The notes: a model not told the origin generated them from the sequence alone. Numbered from the stretch's first letter, positions 9,090-18,276 are shown. The stretch is 64,000 nucleotides of DNA from Ignavibacteriae bacterium HGW-Ignavibacteriae-1 (GCA_002839825.1 PGYU01000010.1:1-64000); one strand, 5' to 3'. Translations and numbers: made by a program.

Positions 9090-10405
9090 TCCAAAGCTTT
9101 TTTGGTCAATTTTGCCGCATTCAATCCACTGATTGCAGCACCTTCGATTGTTGCCGGAAGCCCGGTATTGCACCAATCCCCTGCAATAAATAATCTCTCT
9201 ATATCTGTAGATTCGCTTGGGCGTTGCTTTTCGTTTTCGCAAGTAAAAAGTGGAGTCGCAAATTTTTCGATTATAACTTTATGTCTTATGTACCTGATTT
9301 CCTTGCCTAATTTGAAAATCTCTCTAATTTCCTCGAATACGAGCTCCGCAATTTCATCTAATGACATTTTCATGAGACTTTCGGCAGCGCTGACGGTAAC
9401 GGTAATGTGTCCGACATACTTGGGCGAATCCACATCTATCAAGCGTCTACGATTAAAGACCCATTGCGAATGATAGCCAACAATTCCTGCAAAATCAAAA
9501 TCGAATAAATCCTGCTCAAACCAAAAATAAACTGATATTATTGGCGAGTAGTTCATTTTTGAAGTGAATTCCGCAATCGGCGAATTGGCAGGAAGTAATT
9601 TTTGGAGCGAATACGGCGGTACGGCTATTATTACAGCATCGGCTTCAATTATTTCTCCATTCGATAAAGTAATTCCGGTGCAAACATTGTCAACTATATT
9701 CAGTTTCTCAACTTTTGCCGATAATCTGAGCTTGGAATTATGCATCGCAAGAAATTCTCCGAGCGGCTCCAACAAATGGTTCAAATCTTTAGTGGGGAAC
9801 ATCAACACGGCGGATTTTCTATCTGCGAAAAATGCTTTTTTCAAGACATTTACGAGTAATATTGACGGAGCAATTTTCATTTCGGCGTTGATTGTGGCTA
9901 ATATCAGCGGCTCCCAAAACAATGTAATTAGGTCGTCGCCCTGATTATGCCTCTTGAGAAAAGTGTAGCAATCTTCATCAGCATTGCCTTCCCCACCCGC
10001 TTTCAGCTTGACTGCAAGGGAAATTGCAGCAAGTTTTGACGAAAATTTGATATTTTTTAGAGCTAATAATCCATAAAGCATTCCCAAACTTCCGGGCAAT
10101 TTTGAAGTGTCTAAACTTGTAATTCCATTTTTTGTATAAAAATCTATTGCAAGAGATTTTTGCTTCTTGATTTTATCATCCGTGCCCAAAATTTCGAGAA
10201 TTTTTAGGAATCTGAGGTAAGCTCCGGTAAGTAAATGTTGCCCGTTATCAATCAAATCGCCCGACGCTTTATCCTCGAGAGAGTAGATTCTGCCACCAAT
10301 TTGAGCCTTTTGCTCAAGCAACTCAACTTCATGTCCCGATTGGCAAATCTCTATCGCTGCCGAAATTCCGGCAACACCTGCTCCGATAATAATCACTTTT
10401 TTCAT
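9086..10405 (-). CDS. hpnE: FAD-dependent desaturase, hydroxysqualene dehydroxylase-like (HpnE)
   Basis: HpnE reduces hydroxysqualene to squalene in the HpnCDE route to hopanoids. The 439-residue protein starts with a dinucleotide-binding motif (VIIIGAGVAGISAA) followed by LLEQKAQIGGRIYS. It has the segment DNGQHLLTGAYLRFLKIL (about residues 74-91), characteristic of squalene-associated desaturases, and a C-terminal FAD motif around IAGDWCNTGLPATIEGA. I start at the ATG at 10405, directly before the flavin motif; the upstream extension has no conserved sequence. No hpnC or hpnD is nearby. It could instead be a related carotenoid or phytoene desaturase-like enzyme. Confidence 0.78.
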   Translation of the reverse strand: MKKVIIIGAGVAGISAAIEICQSGHEVELLEQKAQIGGRIYSLEDKASGDLIDNGQHLLTGAYLRFLKILEILGTDDKIKKQKSLAIDFYTKNGITSLDTSKLPGSLGMLYGLLALKNIKFSSKLAAISLAVKLKAGGEGNADEDCYTFLKRHNQGDDLITLFWEPLILATINAEMKIAPSILLVNVLKKAFFADRKSAVLMFPTKDLNHLLEPLGEFLAMHNSKLRLSAKVEKLNIVDNVCTGITLSNGEIIEADAVIIAVPPYSLQKLLPANSPIAEFTSKMNYSPIISVYFWFEQDLFDFDFAGIVGYHSQWVFNRRRLIDVDSPKYVGHITVTVSAAESLMKMSLDEIAELVFEEIREIFKLGKEIRYIRHKVIIEKFATPLFTCENEKQRPSESTDIERLFIAGDWCNTGLPATIEGAAISGLNAAKLTKKALD

Positions 10406-10472
10406 GTACAAAAGTAACAAGCATTCGTCATGTAATTCAAAGAAATTTTTGAATATTTGCAAAAGTAATTTT

Positions 10473-10500
10473 TTTGTGATTTAAAATGATATTATATTTG
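10473..10500 (+). promoter_or_regulatory. Bacteroidota-type promoter of tRNA-Leu
   Basis: TTTG at 10473-10476 and TATATTTG at 10493-10500, separated by 16 bp, match the -33 and -7 elements (TTTG, TAnnTTTG) of Bacteroidota housekeeping promoters. The tRNA begins 14 bp further on. Confidence 0.65.
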
Positions 10501-10514
10501 TAATCTATATTTTT

Positions 10515-10596
10515 GCGGACGTGGCGGAATTGGCAGACGCGCTAGACTTAGGATCTAGTACCGAAAGGTGTGAGAGTTCGACTCTCTCCGTCCGTA
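10515..10596 (+). tRNA. tRNA-Leu (anticodon UAG)
   Basis: The sequence folds as a class II tRNA. The acceptor stem is GCGGACG with CGTCCGT (one terminal G-U pair) and discriminator A. The D-arm is GCGGAATTGGCAGACGC-like, the anticodon loop CTTAGGA has anticodon TAG and is closed by a CTAGA/TCTAG stem. There is a long variable arm (TACCGAAAGGTGT) and a T-arm GAGAG-TTCGACT-CTCTC. The long variable arm and discriminator A agree with leucine. No CCA is encoded. Confidence 0.97.
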
Positions 10597-10618
10597 CTTT
10601 AATAATTGTCTTAGGATT

Positions 10619-12112
10619 TTGAAATTGGAACACTCGATAAAAGAACTGAATGCGAGCGAACAAGAAATTACTGTAACCTTGGGCGCAGACTATTTGCGTC
10701 CTGAATACGAAAAGGCTTACAGGAAAGTTCAACCCGATATTCAACATGGGGGTTTTCGCAAAGGAAAAGTGCCCATAAATTTAATCAAACAGCTTTACGG
10801 CAAATCTATCGAAGCCGAAGCTGAACAAGACATTATTTCGGATGCTTTTGCGAAGATTGCCACAGATAACAAAATTCATGTGGTCGGGCAACCTCATTTG
10901 CATGACGTCAAGCATGAAAACGGGAATTTGACTTTTATCGTTCATTACGAAGTGATTCCTCAAATCACCCTTAACGAATACAAGGGTTTGGTGATTGACG
11001 AGCCCGTTCACACGGTCAATGATGAAGAAGTTGACAATTATGTCAAAAATCTTTGCGTCCAAAATGCAAGTTTCGAAAATACTGAGCAAGTTGTAGATTA
11101 CGACCATGTGGTTGGAATCAAACTCTCCGAAATTGACGAGCAATCGGGATTGGCATTGATTGGTGCCAAAACCGAAGAAATGCACGTTTATTTGAATGAT
11201 AAACAGTTGGCAGATTCGCTCAAACAATCATTGCTCAACACAAAAAGCGGCGATACTTTCACTTACATTCATGAAATTCCTAATCAAGGAGCAAAAAAGT
11301 TCCAAGTTACGGTAAATGAAGTACAAAAAGTTGTTCCAGCCGAATTCACTGATGAATTCGTTGTAGAAATTTCCAAAGGCAAGTATTCCAATGTTGCAGA
11401 TTTCCGCGAAGAAGTCGGTTTTATGCTTCAAGACGATTGGGACAAACGCAGCCGCAGCGAGATGGAAAACAATCTTATCAATAAAATTGTCGAGCTCAAT
11501 CTCGAATTCCCATTGCCACAATCCATTGTGAATTTGGCAGCTATAGATTATTATCGCGATATGGTCAAGCAATACGACCCCAAAGCGAAAGTTGACAAAA
11601 TTGAAACTTTGCCCGACCAATTAAAAGAACATATCACTCCAATCGCGGAGCGACTTGTCAGATGGGAGTTAATACGCACTAAAATTATCGAACTCGAAGA
11701 CTTGAAAGTCGAAGACCACGACATCGAGGATTTCATACAAAAGAATGCCGAGAAGGCAGGATTAGAACCGGAAAAATTAAGACATCAATTATTACATGAT
11801 GAACGTTTTACTAACACTATTTTGGTTAAAAAGACAATGGATTTATTATTAGACTTTTCAGTGACGAACGAAGTCCCGTTCGGCAGTGGTGAAAATGATT
11901 ATGACCCACTCGCAATGGGCGGAATTGATGATTTCGATGACGAAATCGATGATGATGATGAATTCGATGATGATATTGACTTCGACGAAGACGCTATCTT
12001 AGACTCCGACTTGATAGACGATGAATTGATGAACGAGGATTTTGACGACGATGACGACGATATGGATGATGATGATGACGATGAAGATGACGAAGAAGAA
12101 GAAGACAAATAA
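10619..12112 (+). CDS. tig: Trigger factor with long acidic C-terminal tail
   Basis: Trigger factor is the ribosome-bound chaperone that meets nascent chains. The ribosome-binding signature is present as GGFRKGKVPINLIKQLYG (about residues 44-61); a diverged PPIase-like region (about 145-240) and the helical C-domain follow. The protein has 497 residues against about 430 in most bacteria. The excess is a tail from about residue 425 made almost only of Asp and Glu, ending in a single Lys. The only start consistent with homology is TTG at 10619, preceded by AGGA at a 4-nt spacing. It heads the conserved tig-clpP-clpX order, but a terminator lies before clpP. Confidence 0.95.
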   Translation: MKLEHSIKELNASEQEITVTLGADYLRPEYEKAYRKVQPDIQHGGFRKGKVPINLIKQLYGKSIEAEAEQDIISDAFAKIATDNKIHVVGQPHLHDVKHENGNLTFIVHYEVIPQITLNEYKGLVIDEPVHTVNDEEVDNYVKNLCVQNASFENTEQVVDYDHVVGIKLSEIDEQSGLALIGAKTEEMHVYLNDKQLADSLKQSLLNTKSGDTFTYIHEIPNQGAKKFQVTVNEVQKVVPAEFTDEFVVEISKGKYSNVADFREEVGFMLQDDWDKRSRSEMENNLINKIVELNLEFPLPQSIVNLAAIDYYRDMVKQYDPKAKVDKIETLPDQLKEHITPIAERLVRWELIRTKIIELEDLKVEDHDIEDFIQKNAEKAGLEPEKLRHQLLHDERFTNTILVKKTMDLLLDFSVTNEVPFGSGENDYDPLAMGGIDDFDDEIDDDDEFDDDIDFDEDAILDSDLIDDELMNEDFDDDDDDMDDDDDDEDDEEEEDK

Positions 12113-12157
12113 TTCATTTGTTTGACCCCAAATTCAAAACAGATTATTTTAAATTAA

Positions 12158-12195
12158 TGCCTATCTGAATTCGTTTATAGATAGGCATATTTTTA
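12158..12195 (+). terminator. Intrinsic terminator after tig
   Basis: A 9-bp perfect stem TGCCTATCT / AGATAGGCA (12158-12166 and 12179-12187) is followed by TATTTTT. It lies 45 bp after the tig stop and 18 bp before the clpP start, so it may attenuate read-through into clpP. Confidence 0.8.
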
Positions 12196-12212
12196 AATTT
12201 TAGGAATTTCTA

Positions 12213-12836
12213 ATGAACAACCAATTAATACCGATTGTAATCGAGCAAACAAGCCGAGGCGAGCGGTCATTTGATATTTATTCACGTTTGCTGAAAGAGA
12301 GAATCATTTTTATTGGGCAACCAATTGATGATTACATGGCAAACTTAGTAATCGCACAATTGCTATTCTTATCGAGCGAAGACCCCAAAAAAGACATCAA
12401 TTTGTACATCAATTCACCGGGTGGCAGCGTTACTTCCGGGTTGGCTATTTACGATACAATGCAATTTGTCAAACCTGACATCAGCACCATTTGCATGGGC
12501 ATGGGAGCCTCGATGGCTCAAGTATTGTTGTGTGCAGGAGCTAAAGGCAAACGTTTCGCATTGCCAAATGCGAGAATATTATTGCACCAACCATCGGGCG
12601 GAACCCAAGGTCAATCCTCTGATATAGAAATTTATTCGAGAGAAATTATACGTATGAGAGACAGCTTGTACCAAATTATTTCCAAACACACCGGCAAAGA
12701 TGTAGAACAAATAAAAATTGATGCGGATAGAGATAGATATATGTCTTCTCGCGATGCAGTCGAATATGGAATTATTGACTCTATTTTGGAGACAATTCCC
12801 GATTCGCCCAACGCTAAACCAGAAGAGTTGAAATAA
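12213..12836 (+). CDS. clpP: ATP-dependent Clp protease proteolytic subunit
   Basis: ClpP forms the double-heptameric serine protease chamber fed by ClpX. At 207 residues it has the normal length. The nucleophilic Ser lies in GMGASMAQ (the usual motif is GxAASM), the His in [11 protein letters not shown], and the Asp in DADRDRYMS. The substrate-binding segment [17 protein letters not shown] is complete. The ATG at 12213 is preceded by AGGAATTTCTA. It ends 5 bp before clpX, so the two are co-transcribed. Confidence 0.97.
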   Translation: MNNQLIPIVIEQTSRGERSFDIYSRLLKERIIFIGQPIDDYMANLVIAQLLFLSSEDPKKDINLYINSPGGSVTSGLAIYDTMQFVKPDISTICMGMGASMAQVLLCAGAKGKRFALPNARILLHQPSGGTQGQSSDIEIYSREIIRMRDSLYQIISKHTGKDVEQIKIDADRDRYMSSRDAVEYGIIDSILETIPDSPNAKPEELK

Positions 12837-12841
12837 TTGTA

Positions 12842-14089
12842 ATGAAAACTAAAGAAAATGTAAAATGTTCCTTTTGTGGCAGACATGCTAAAGACGTAAC
12901 CGGACTAATCGAAGGTCCGGAAAAAGTTTTTATATGTGATTTTTGTGTAGATAGTGCCGTTGATATTTTGCGGCACAATAAAGTTAGTTCGCTCGAACTG
13001 CAACACCGCCACGAAATTCCCAAGCCGTCGGAAATAAAATCATATTTGGACGATTATGTAATCGGTCAAGATTATGCTAAGCGAGTTCTCAGCGTCGCTG
13101 TCTATAACCATTACAAGCGAATTCGCTCCAACGAAGAACGCTCCGGCAAAAATGATATCGAACTCGAAAAAAGCAATATTTTATTTATCGGACCAACCGG
13201 AACGGGGAAAACTCTGATGGCAAAAACTCTTGCCAAATTTTTGAAAGTACCTTTTGCGATTGCCGATGCCACAACGATTACAGAAGCGGGCTACGTTGGC
13301 GATGACGTCGAAACAGTCTTGCTCAATTTGCTCCAACATGCTAATTATAATGTAGAAGCCGCTCAACGCGGAATAATTTACATTGACGAAATTGACAAAA
13401 TCGGACGCAAAAGCGAATCTTCATCAATCACTCGCGATGTTTCCGGCGAAGGTGTCCAACAAGCATTGTTGAAAATACTCGAAGGCACTCGCTCGGGAGT
13501 TCCGCCCAAAGGTGGAAGAAAGCATCCCGAACAACCTTTGATTTATATTGATACAACCAATATTCTCTTCATTTGCGGTGGAGCATTTGAAGGAATGGAG
13601 AAAGTGATTGCAACGCGTCTGAAAAACAGCACAATTGGATTTACTGCCGAATCAGCCGAAACGGTCGAAGAAAATTTGGGATTGCTCAAACATGCCGAGC
13701 CACAAGATTTGCTCAAATTCGGCTTTATACCCGAAATTATTGGTAGATTGCCCGTGCTTGCAGCGCTCGATGAACTGACAGATTCTGCATTGCTAGATAT
13801 TTTGACACGTCCTAAAAATGCGATTATCAAGCAATTCGAGAAACTGTTTTCCCTCGAAAATGTTGAAGTCGAATTCACAAGCGATGCTTTAGAAGCCATT
13901 GTTGCCAAAGCTAAGTTACGCAAAACGGGTGCACGAGCCCTTCGCTCAATCGTCGAAGAATCAATGTTGAATATTATGTACGAAGTGCCGGACAAGAAAA
14001 ATCTCCAAAAGGTGATTATTTCTAAGGAAGTCTTCTCCGAAAACGCCGAACCGCAATATATTTACAAAAAAAATAAGCAAACTGCATAA
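12842..14089 (+). CDS. clpX: ATP-dependent Clp protease ATP-binding subunit ClpX
   Basis: ClpX is the AAA+ unfoldase that delivers substrates to ClpP. The 415-residue protein has the N-terminal C4 zinc finger (CSFCG and CDFC), Walker A GPTGTGKT, Walker [12 protein letters not shown], and arginine-finger/sensor motifs in [11 protein letters not shown] and TGARALRSI. The IGF-type ClpP-docking loop appears as STIGF at about residue 264. All features expected for an active ClpX are present. It lies directly after clpP with a 5-bp gap. Confidence 0.97.
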   Translation: MKTKENVKCSFCGRHAKDVTGLIEGPEKVFICDFCVDSAVDILRHNKVSSLELQHRHEIPKPSEIKSYLDDYVIGQDYAKRVLSVAVYNHYKRIRSNEERSGKNDIELEKSNILFIGPTGTGKTLMAKTLAKFLKVPFAIADATTITEAGYVGDDVETVLLNLLQHANYNVEAAQRGIIYIDEIDKIGRKSESSSITRDVSGEGVQQALLKILEGTRSGVPPKGGRKHPEQPLIYIDTTNILFICGGAFEGMEKVIATRLKNSTIGFTAESAETVEENLGLLKHAEPQDLLKFGFIPEIIGRLPVLAALDELTDSALLDILTRPKNAIIKQFEKLFSLENVEVEFTSDALEAIVAKAKLRKTGARALRSIVEESMLNIMYEVPDKKNLQKVIISKEVFSENAEPQYIYKKNKQTA

Positions 14090-14105
14090 ATTTTTGCATA
14101 TTTTG

Positions 14106-14136
14106 TTTGCACTAACAAATTTAACTCGTATATTTG
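14106..14136 (+). promoter_or_regulatory. Bacteroidota-type promoter of rplU-rpmA
   Basis: TTTG at 14106-14109, a 19-bp spacer and TATATTTG at 14129-14136 match the Bacteroidota consensus TTTG-N19-TAnnTTTG exactly. The predicted transcription start is about 30 bp before the rplU ATG. Confidence 0.75.
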
Positions 14137-14172
14137 TAGTTCTATTAAGTAAAAAATTGGAAATAATTTAAA

Positions 14173-14481
14173 ATGACTGCAGTAGTTGAAATAGCAGGTG
14201 TACAATTTACGGTACATCAAAACGATATGCTCAATGTTCCATTGCTCCCTGGCGAGCCCGGCAACACAGTGACATTCGACAATATTCTATTTGCTGAGAT
14301 AGACGGTGCTACTCAAATTGGTACACCTTATATCACAGGCAACGTTCAAGCAAAGATTATTGAGCACGGCAAAGGCGACAAAGTTCTTGTATTCCACAAG
14401 CATCGCCGCAAAGGATACCGCAAATTAAACGGACACCGTGCCAAATATACTCAAATTGAAATTACAAATATCAACATTTAA
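14173..14481 (+). CDS. rplU: 50S ribosomal protein L21
   Basis: A 102-residue protein with the L21 hallmarks: an N-terminal AVVEIAGVQFTVHQNDML and the C-terminal basic segment HKHRRKGYRKLNGHRAKYT, which contacts 23S rRNA. It sits 14 bp upstream of rpmA in the universal L21-L27 pair and has its own promoter. Length and order are ordinary. Confidence 0.96.
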   Translation: MTAVVEIAGVQFTVHQNDMLNVPLLPGEPGNTVTFDNILFAEIDGATQIGTPYITGNVQAKIIEHGKGDKVLVFHKHRRKGYRKLNGHRAKYTQIEITNINI

Positions 14482-14495
14482 TTAAGGCTTAGACA

Positions 14496-14753
14496 ATGGC
14501 ACATAAGAAAGGTATGGGCTCGACCAAAAACGGTCGAGATTCGCAATCCAAGCGTCGTGGTGTAAAAAAATTCGGTGGCGAAAATGTTGTCGCAGGCAAT
14601 ATCATTATCCGCCAAGTAGGCACTAATATCCATCCCGGCGATAACGTTGGAATGGGCAGAGATTATACAATCTTTGCATTGATTGACGGCAAAGTCGAAT
14701 TCCAAAGAAAAGACAGAGACCGCAAGAAAGTTTCGGTATATCCGTCTAACTAA
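14496..14753 (+). CDS. rpmA: 50S ribosomal protein L27
   Basis: An 85-residue protein beginning [16 protein letters not shown], the classical mature L27 N-terminus that reaches the peptidyl transferase centre. It has no cleavable extension of the Firmicutes type. The conserved [10 protein letters not shown] and [18 protein letters not shown] segments are present. It is followed by a strong terminator. Confidence 0.97.
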   Translation: MAHKKGMGSTKNGRDSQSKRRGVKKFGGENVVAGNIIIRQVGTNIHPGDNVGMGRDYTIFALIDGKVEFQRKDRDRKKVSVYPSN

Positions 14754-14794
14754 TTGTATTAATAACATAATGGTGTTCATCACCACTTGCAATT

Positions 14795-14834
14795 GGGCTT
14801 GATAGAACTTAACGTTCCGTCAAGCCCTTGTTTT
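14795..14834 (+). terminator. Intrinsic terminator after rplU-rpmA
   Basis: An 8-bp stem GGGCTTGA / TCAAGCCC (14795-14802 and 14820-14827) is followed by TTGTTTT. It closes the ribosomal protein operon before the repeat array. Confidence 0.85.
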
Positions 14835-14872
14835 ATAGTAACCCACACCCGATACGCTCCACCACTTTGTCC

Positions 14873-15210
14873 AACATAGCCCACGAATTTATTCGTGGGA
14901 GAAGATAAGACCATCCACCCCGTCTGCTGCGCAGACACCCCTCAAGAGGGGAATTTAAGTCGTAGGGACTGCAACAGCGTTTTGTCCCAAAACATAGCCC
15001 ACGAATTTATTCGTGGGAGAAGATAAGACCATCCACACCATCTGCTGCGCATCCACCCCTCAAGAGGGGAATTTAAGTCGTAGGGACTGCAACAGCGTAC
15101 TGTCCCAAAACATAGCCCACGGTTTTAACCGTGGGAGAAGATAAGACCAACCACCCCGTCTGCTGCGCAGACACCCCTCATCCTTCGGAAGGCTCAGGGA
15201 GCGGGAATTT
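14873..15210. repeat. Three tandem 118-bp units built from hairpins
   Basis: The 573-bp gap between rpmA and the next gene is mostly this array. Units begin with AACATAGCC at 14873, 14991 and 15109, exactly 118 bp apart. Each starts with a CCCACG...CGTGGG palindrome; the inner stem is GAATTTATTC in units 1 and 2 and GGTTTTAACC in unit 3. A GTCTGC-TGC-GCAGAC hairpin follows (damaged in unit 2), then CCCCTC-AA-GAGGGG. Units 1 and 2 also carry a GTAGGGACTGCAACAGCGT stretch. In unit 3 the CCCCTC hairpin is replaced by a longer one around CATCCTTCGGAAGGC. No coding frame is convincing here. Confidence 0.88.
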
Positions 15211-15326
15211 AAGAATGGATATTTGCGACTTTTTTTAATATCAAAAAAATCTGTATGTTTGTGTTTTGTGAATTGGTACAAAATAGGTATCTTATTACAA
15301 ATTTCATTATAAATGGTAGGATTCTT

Positions 15327-15953
15327 ATGAAATACTCAGTATTACTAATTTTAACTTTCTTAGTTTTTGTTAGTTGCACGGAAACAGGAGTAAACAACGG
15401 CGATAACGCTAAAGAGATTTGGCCCTTGAAAATTGGCAATTCATGGACTTATAATACTTATCGTTATTTCAGTTCAGATATGGACTCTTTGAGTTTTTTA
15501 ATTACTCAAACTTTACGAGTCTCAAAAAAAGTAACTATAATGGATGAAGATTGGTATTTCTTTGAATCAGAAGGAAAAATGGTTAAAGTAGCAATGACAA
15601 ATCGGAAAGATGGATTATGGACAATTGATTTTAAAGATTCAACAAAGATAAATGTTGATTCGGCAAAATTAAGGTATAAATATCCAACAAAATTAAACGA
15701 GACTTATCCAAGTAATTCGCCAGCAGCAATAACACGAAGTTTAAACACAGAAGTTGTCACTCCGGCAGGTAAATTTAGCTGTATATGGTATTCAAACTAT
15801 AATCATATTGGTACACATGAAAATGAAGGAGTATTTTGCGCTCCGGGAATTGGAGATATTAAACAAGAATGGATAAAAAATATTGATAATAATGTGAACC
15901 CACCTGACACTTCATGGCATAGAACTATTCTTGTAAGTTATGTTATCAAGTAG
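15327..15953 (+). CDS. Lipoprotein of unknown function, copy 1 of a tandem pair
   Basis: A 208-residue predicted lipoprotein: a hydrophobic N-terminus (MKYSVLLILTFLVFVSC) places the lipobox Cys at residue 17. The mature part has a PLKIGNSWTYNTY motif, seen in many Bacteroidota lipoproteins of unknown function, and is rich in beta-strand-forming residues. The next gene is a clear paralogue and even the 50 bp upstream are duplicated. I start at the ATG at 15327, directly before the signal peptide; an earlier ATG at 15255 would add a non-signal stretch. Its function is not known. Confidence 0.75.
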   Translation: MKYSVLLILTFLVFVSCTETGVNNGDNAKEIWPLKIGNSWTYNTYRYFSSDMDSLSFLITQTLRVSKKVTIMDEDWYFFESEGKMVKVAMTNRKDGLWTIDFKDSTKINVDSAKLRYKYPTKLNETYPSNSPAAITRSLNTEVVTPAGKFSCIWYSNYNHIGTHENEGVFCAPGIGDIKQEWIKNIDNNVNPPDTSWHRTILVSYVIK

Positions 15954-16018
15954 GACTTTATATAAGCCTTTAATGTGAGTGGTACAAAACAGCTATCTTA
16001 TTACAAATTTCATTATAA

Positions 16019-16651
16019 ATGGTAGGATTCTTTATTAAATACTCAGTATTATTAATTTTATCTTTCTTAGTTTTTCTTTCTTGTTCGGAAACAGGCGTAA
16101 ACAACGGCGACAACGCTAAAGAGATTTTGCCCTTGAAAATTGGTAATTCATGGAATAGTAATATTTATACTTATAGAAGCTCTGATAAAGATTCAGTTAG
16201 ATTATTTGATTCAAGCGTTATGGTGGTTACTGATAAAGTGACTTTAAAGGGAGAGGATTGGTTTTTTTTAGAAGTAGATGGGAAGCTAACAAAACAAGTT
16301 TGGTCTAATCGGAAAGATGGATTATGGGTAATCGCTTTTAAAGATCAGACATTGATAAATGTTGATTCTGCAAAATTAGCGATTAAATATCCTACAAAAT
16401 TGAACGAGATTTATCCAATTACTCCACCTTCTGGTATAACAGTTAGTTTAAATTCCGAAGTAGTAACACTCGCAGGAACATTTAATTGTATTAGATACAG
16501 CGATATTGAATATGCATCACATGAGTTCTATGGTGTATATTATTTTCCAGGAATTGGTCTAATTAAACAAGAGCGTATAACTTTAATTCATGAAAATCCA
16601 CCGGATACAAGTTGGATAAGAACTATTCTTACTAGTTATGATATCAAATAG
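16019..16651 (+). CDS. Lipoprotein of unknown function, copy 2 with a relocated start codon
   Basis: A paralogue of the preceding lipoprotein, 210 residues, with the shared CSETGVNNGDNAKEI segment after the lipobox (FLSC). At the position of the copy 1 start codon, this copy has ATT and one extra T just before it. The insertion brings an upstream ATG (16019) into frame, adding MVGFF before the signal peptide. In copy 1 the same ATG is out of frame. The gene remains open to its end, so it may still be functional. Alternatively ATT itself may serve as a weak start. The function is unknown. Confidence 0.68.
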   Translation: MVGFFIKYSVLLILSFLVFLSCSETGVNNGDNAKEILPLKIGNSWNSNIYTYRSSDKDSVRLFDSSVMVVTDKVTLKGEDWFFLEVDGKLTKQVWSNRKDGLWVIAFKDQTLINVDSAKLAIKYPTKLNEIYPITPPSGITVSLNSEVVTLAGTFNCIRYSDIEYASHEFYGVYYFPGIGLIKQERITLIHENPPDTSWIRTILTSYDIK

Positions 16652-16697
16652 GATTCATTGTACTGAAACCTCATTACTCCTTAGTCGTCATGAATGA

Positions 16698-18203
16698 ATG
16701 AAAAATTTTAACAGAATTCTAATTGTAGTGGTAATTGCCTTTGTAATGCTTGGATTTGAAGCACAATCCGAGAGTAAGTATAGTCAGTTCTACCAAGCAA
16801 GCCTTGTGTTTGACAATTCCCTCTGCACGAGTTGCGACATTGCGATGCTCAAGCATTATATTGGGATGTTTAAGCATCTGAAAATTGATGAGTCATTGAC
16901 GATTTACGTTACCAACAACAGGCGAAAAGAGATTGCACTCCTCAAGCAAAAATTGTCGTTCGAGAGAGTTATCTATGATTCAGTCTTTTTATTGCGACCT
17001 GATGTGCAAAATTTGAAGTTACCGGCTCTATTTATAAGCAATTTGGAGGGGTATGTTTATACCAATAGAGAAAATTTGAATGACGACCCAATCGCTCTCA
17101 CCGATTTGTCGAATAAATTGTCGGTGCGAGAAATTGATTTAAGCAATAGCAATGTGATAGATGAAAGCACCATACCTCTTATAAAAGCACGACCGCCACA
17201 GTTCAATAAAGGCGATTCCTTGATAGTTTTGATTGACCCCGCAGACAATATTATAAAATTATATGATGTAAATAATGGAATTTTTGTTCAATCATTCGAA
17301 GCCGCAGATGATTTGAAGTATTATTTTATTAGTCATAGAATGGATGAATTCCAATCGCTAATAAATGAAGATTATCCATTTGTAACGTTTATAAATGCCG
17401 CAATAATTAATGGTCAACTTTTTACAACGGCAAACATTATTGAAGATGTGATGTATGACACATTAGTTTATGTCAATAAAAGCGGTGATTCGTCTCAAAG
17501 GAATTACAAAAATTATAAACCGAAAACAATTCTCGCAGTAATTGATATTTCAAATCCCAAATCATTCCAAATTATAAACTTAAGTCCCGATTTTAAATTT
17601 ATTAATGTTGATTTTGATGGCGAAAAGTATTATTCGCTAATTAAATATAAAAATTTGATGACGCATGATGAACTGCTTTCGAAAGATGCAATGCTTTGTG
17701 TTTCCTATAACTCTTTTGATGCTGATGCGATTCACCCATTGCTGACTCATAAGGAATTGATTGTTGCATGTGGGATTGAATCCTACAATGATAAAACTAT
17801 TGGGATAGCGAAGATTGCCGCTTCCGGTGCATTATTTTACGTCAACCCATGGAATGATGCCTTTATTGTCAAAAAAGCTGACGTTATGAAGCAAATCGAT
17901 ATTAGCGGATTTTTGAACGCGGTCAAAGTGAGTAAGCAGGCGGGGAATTCTTATTTCATCAATAATATGTACATAAGCGATGTCGATGCTTACATCATGA
18001 TTCAGCAAATGAAAGACCGGAAAACAGACTATTTCATCCTCCAAAAATATGATGCGGATTCGGGCTTGAAATCCGAGCTTGTCTTTTATTCTGAGCTTCA
18101 CAAGTTCTACTATACTTATCTAATCAGCGTCGAAAATGGAATAGCTAAATTGTTGGTGCAAACAGACGATGAGCTATGGCATTTGGTAGATGTAGCGATT
18201 TAG
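16698..18203 (+). CDS. Exported protein of unknown function, CxxC-containing
   Basis: A 501-residue protein with an N-terminal signal peptide (hydrophobic residues about 7-22). It has an LCTSC pair of cysteines at about residues 42-46, near a segment that could be thioredoxin-like. The remainder (about 165-500) alternates short hydrophobic strands with polar loops, as a beta-propeller would, similar in general appearance to 6-bladed propeller proteins of Bacteroidota. I do not recognise a family with confidence. It precedes the cytochrome/nos region by 73 bp with no clear terminator, so a link to that region is possible but unsupported. Confidence 0.6.
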   Translation: MKNFNRILIVVVIAFVMLGFEAQSESKYSQFYQASLVFDNSLCTSCDIAMLKHYIGMFKHLKIDESLTIYVTNNRRKEIALLKQKLSFERVIYDSVFLLRPDVQNLKLPALFISNLEGYVYTNRENLNDDPIALTDLSNKLSVREIDLSNSNVIDESTIPLIKARPPQFNKGDSLIVLIDPADNIIKLYDVNNGIFVQSFEAADDLKYYFISHRMDEFQSLINEDYPFVTFINAAIINGQLFTTANIIEDVMYDTLVYVNKSGDSSQRNYKNYKPKTILAVIDISNPKSFQIINLSPDFKFINVDFDGEKYYSLIKYKNLMTHDELLSKDAMLCVSYNSFDADAIHPLLTHKELIVACGIESYNDKTIGIAKIAASGALFYVNPWNDAFIVKKADVMKQIDISGFLNAVKVSKQAGNSYFINNMYISDVDAYIMIQQMKDRKTDYFILQKYDADSGLKSELVFYSELHKFYYTYLISVENGIAKLLVQTDDELWHLVDVAI

Positions 18204-18276
18204 AATATTCATATCAGATTTTATATTCTTATCTAAAGCACTTATATTTGATTTTTTAACTTAGTGCTGAGTGAAT

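Noticed and set aside
11899-12117. Poly-Ser open frame on the minus strand
   Set aside because: It is the reverse complement of the Asp/Glu tail of trigger factor; GAT/GAC codons read as Ser-rich on the other strand.
16019-16651. Copy 2 lipoprotein as a pseudogene because of its lost ATG
   Set aside because: The frame is open throughout, the signal peptide and lipobox are intact, and the shifted upstream ATG gives a plausible start.
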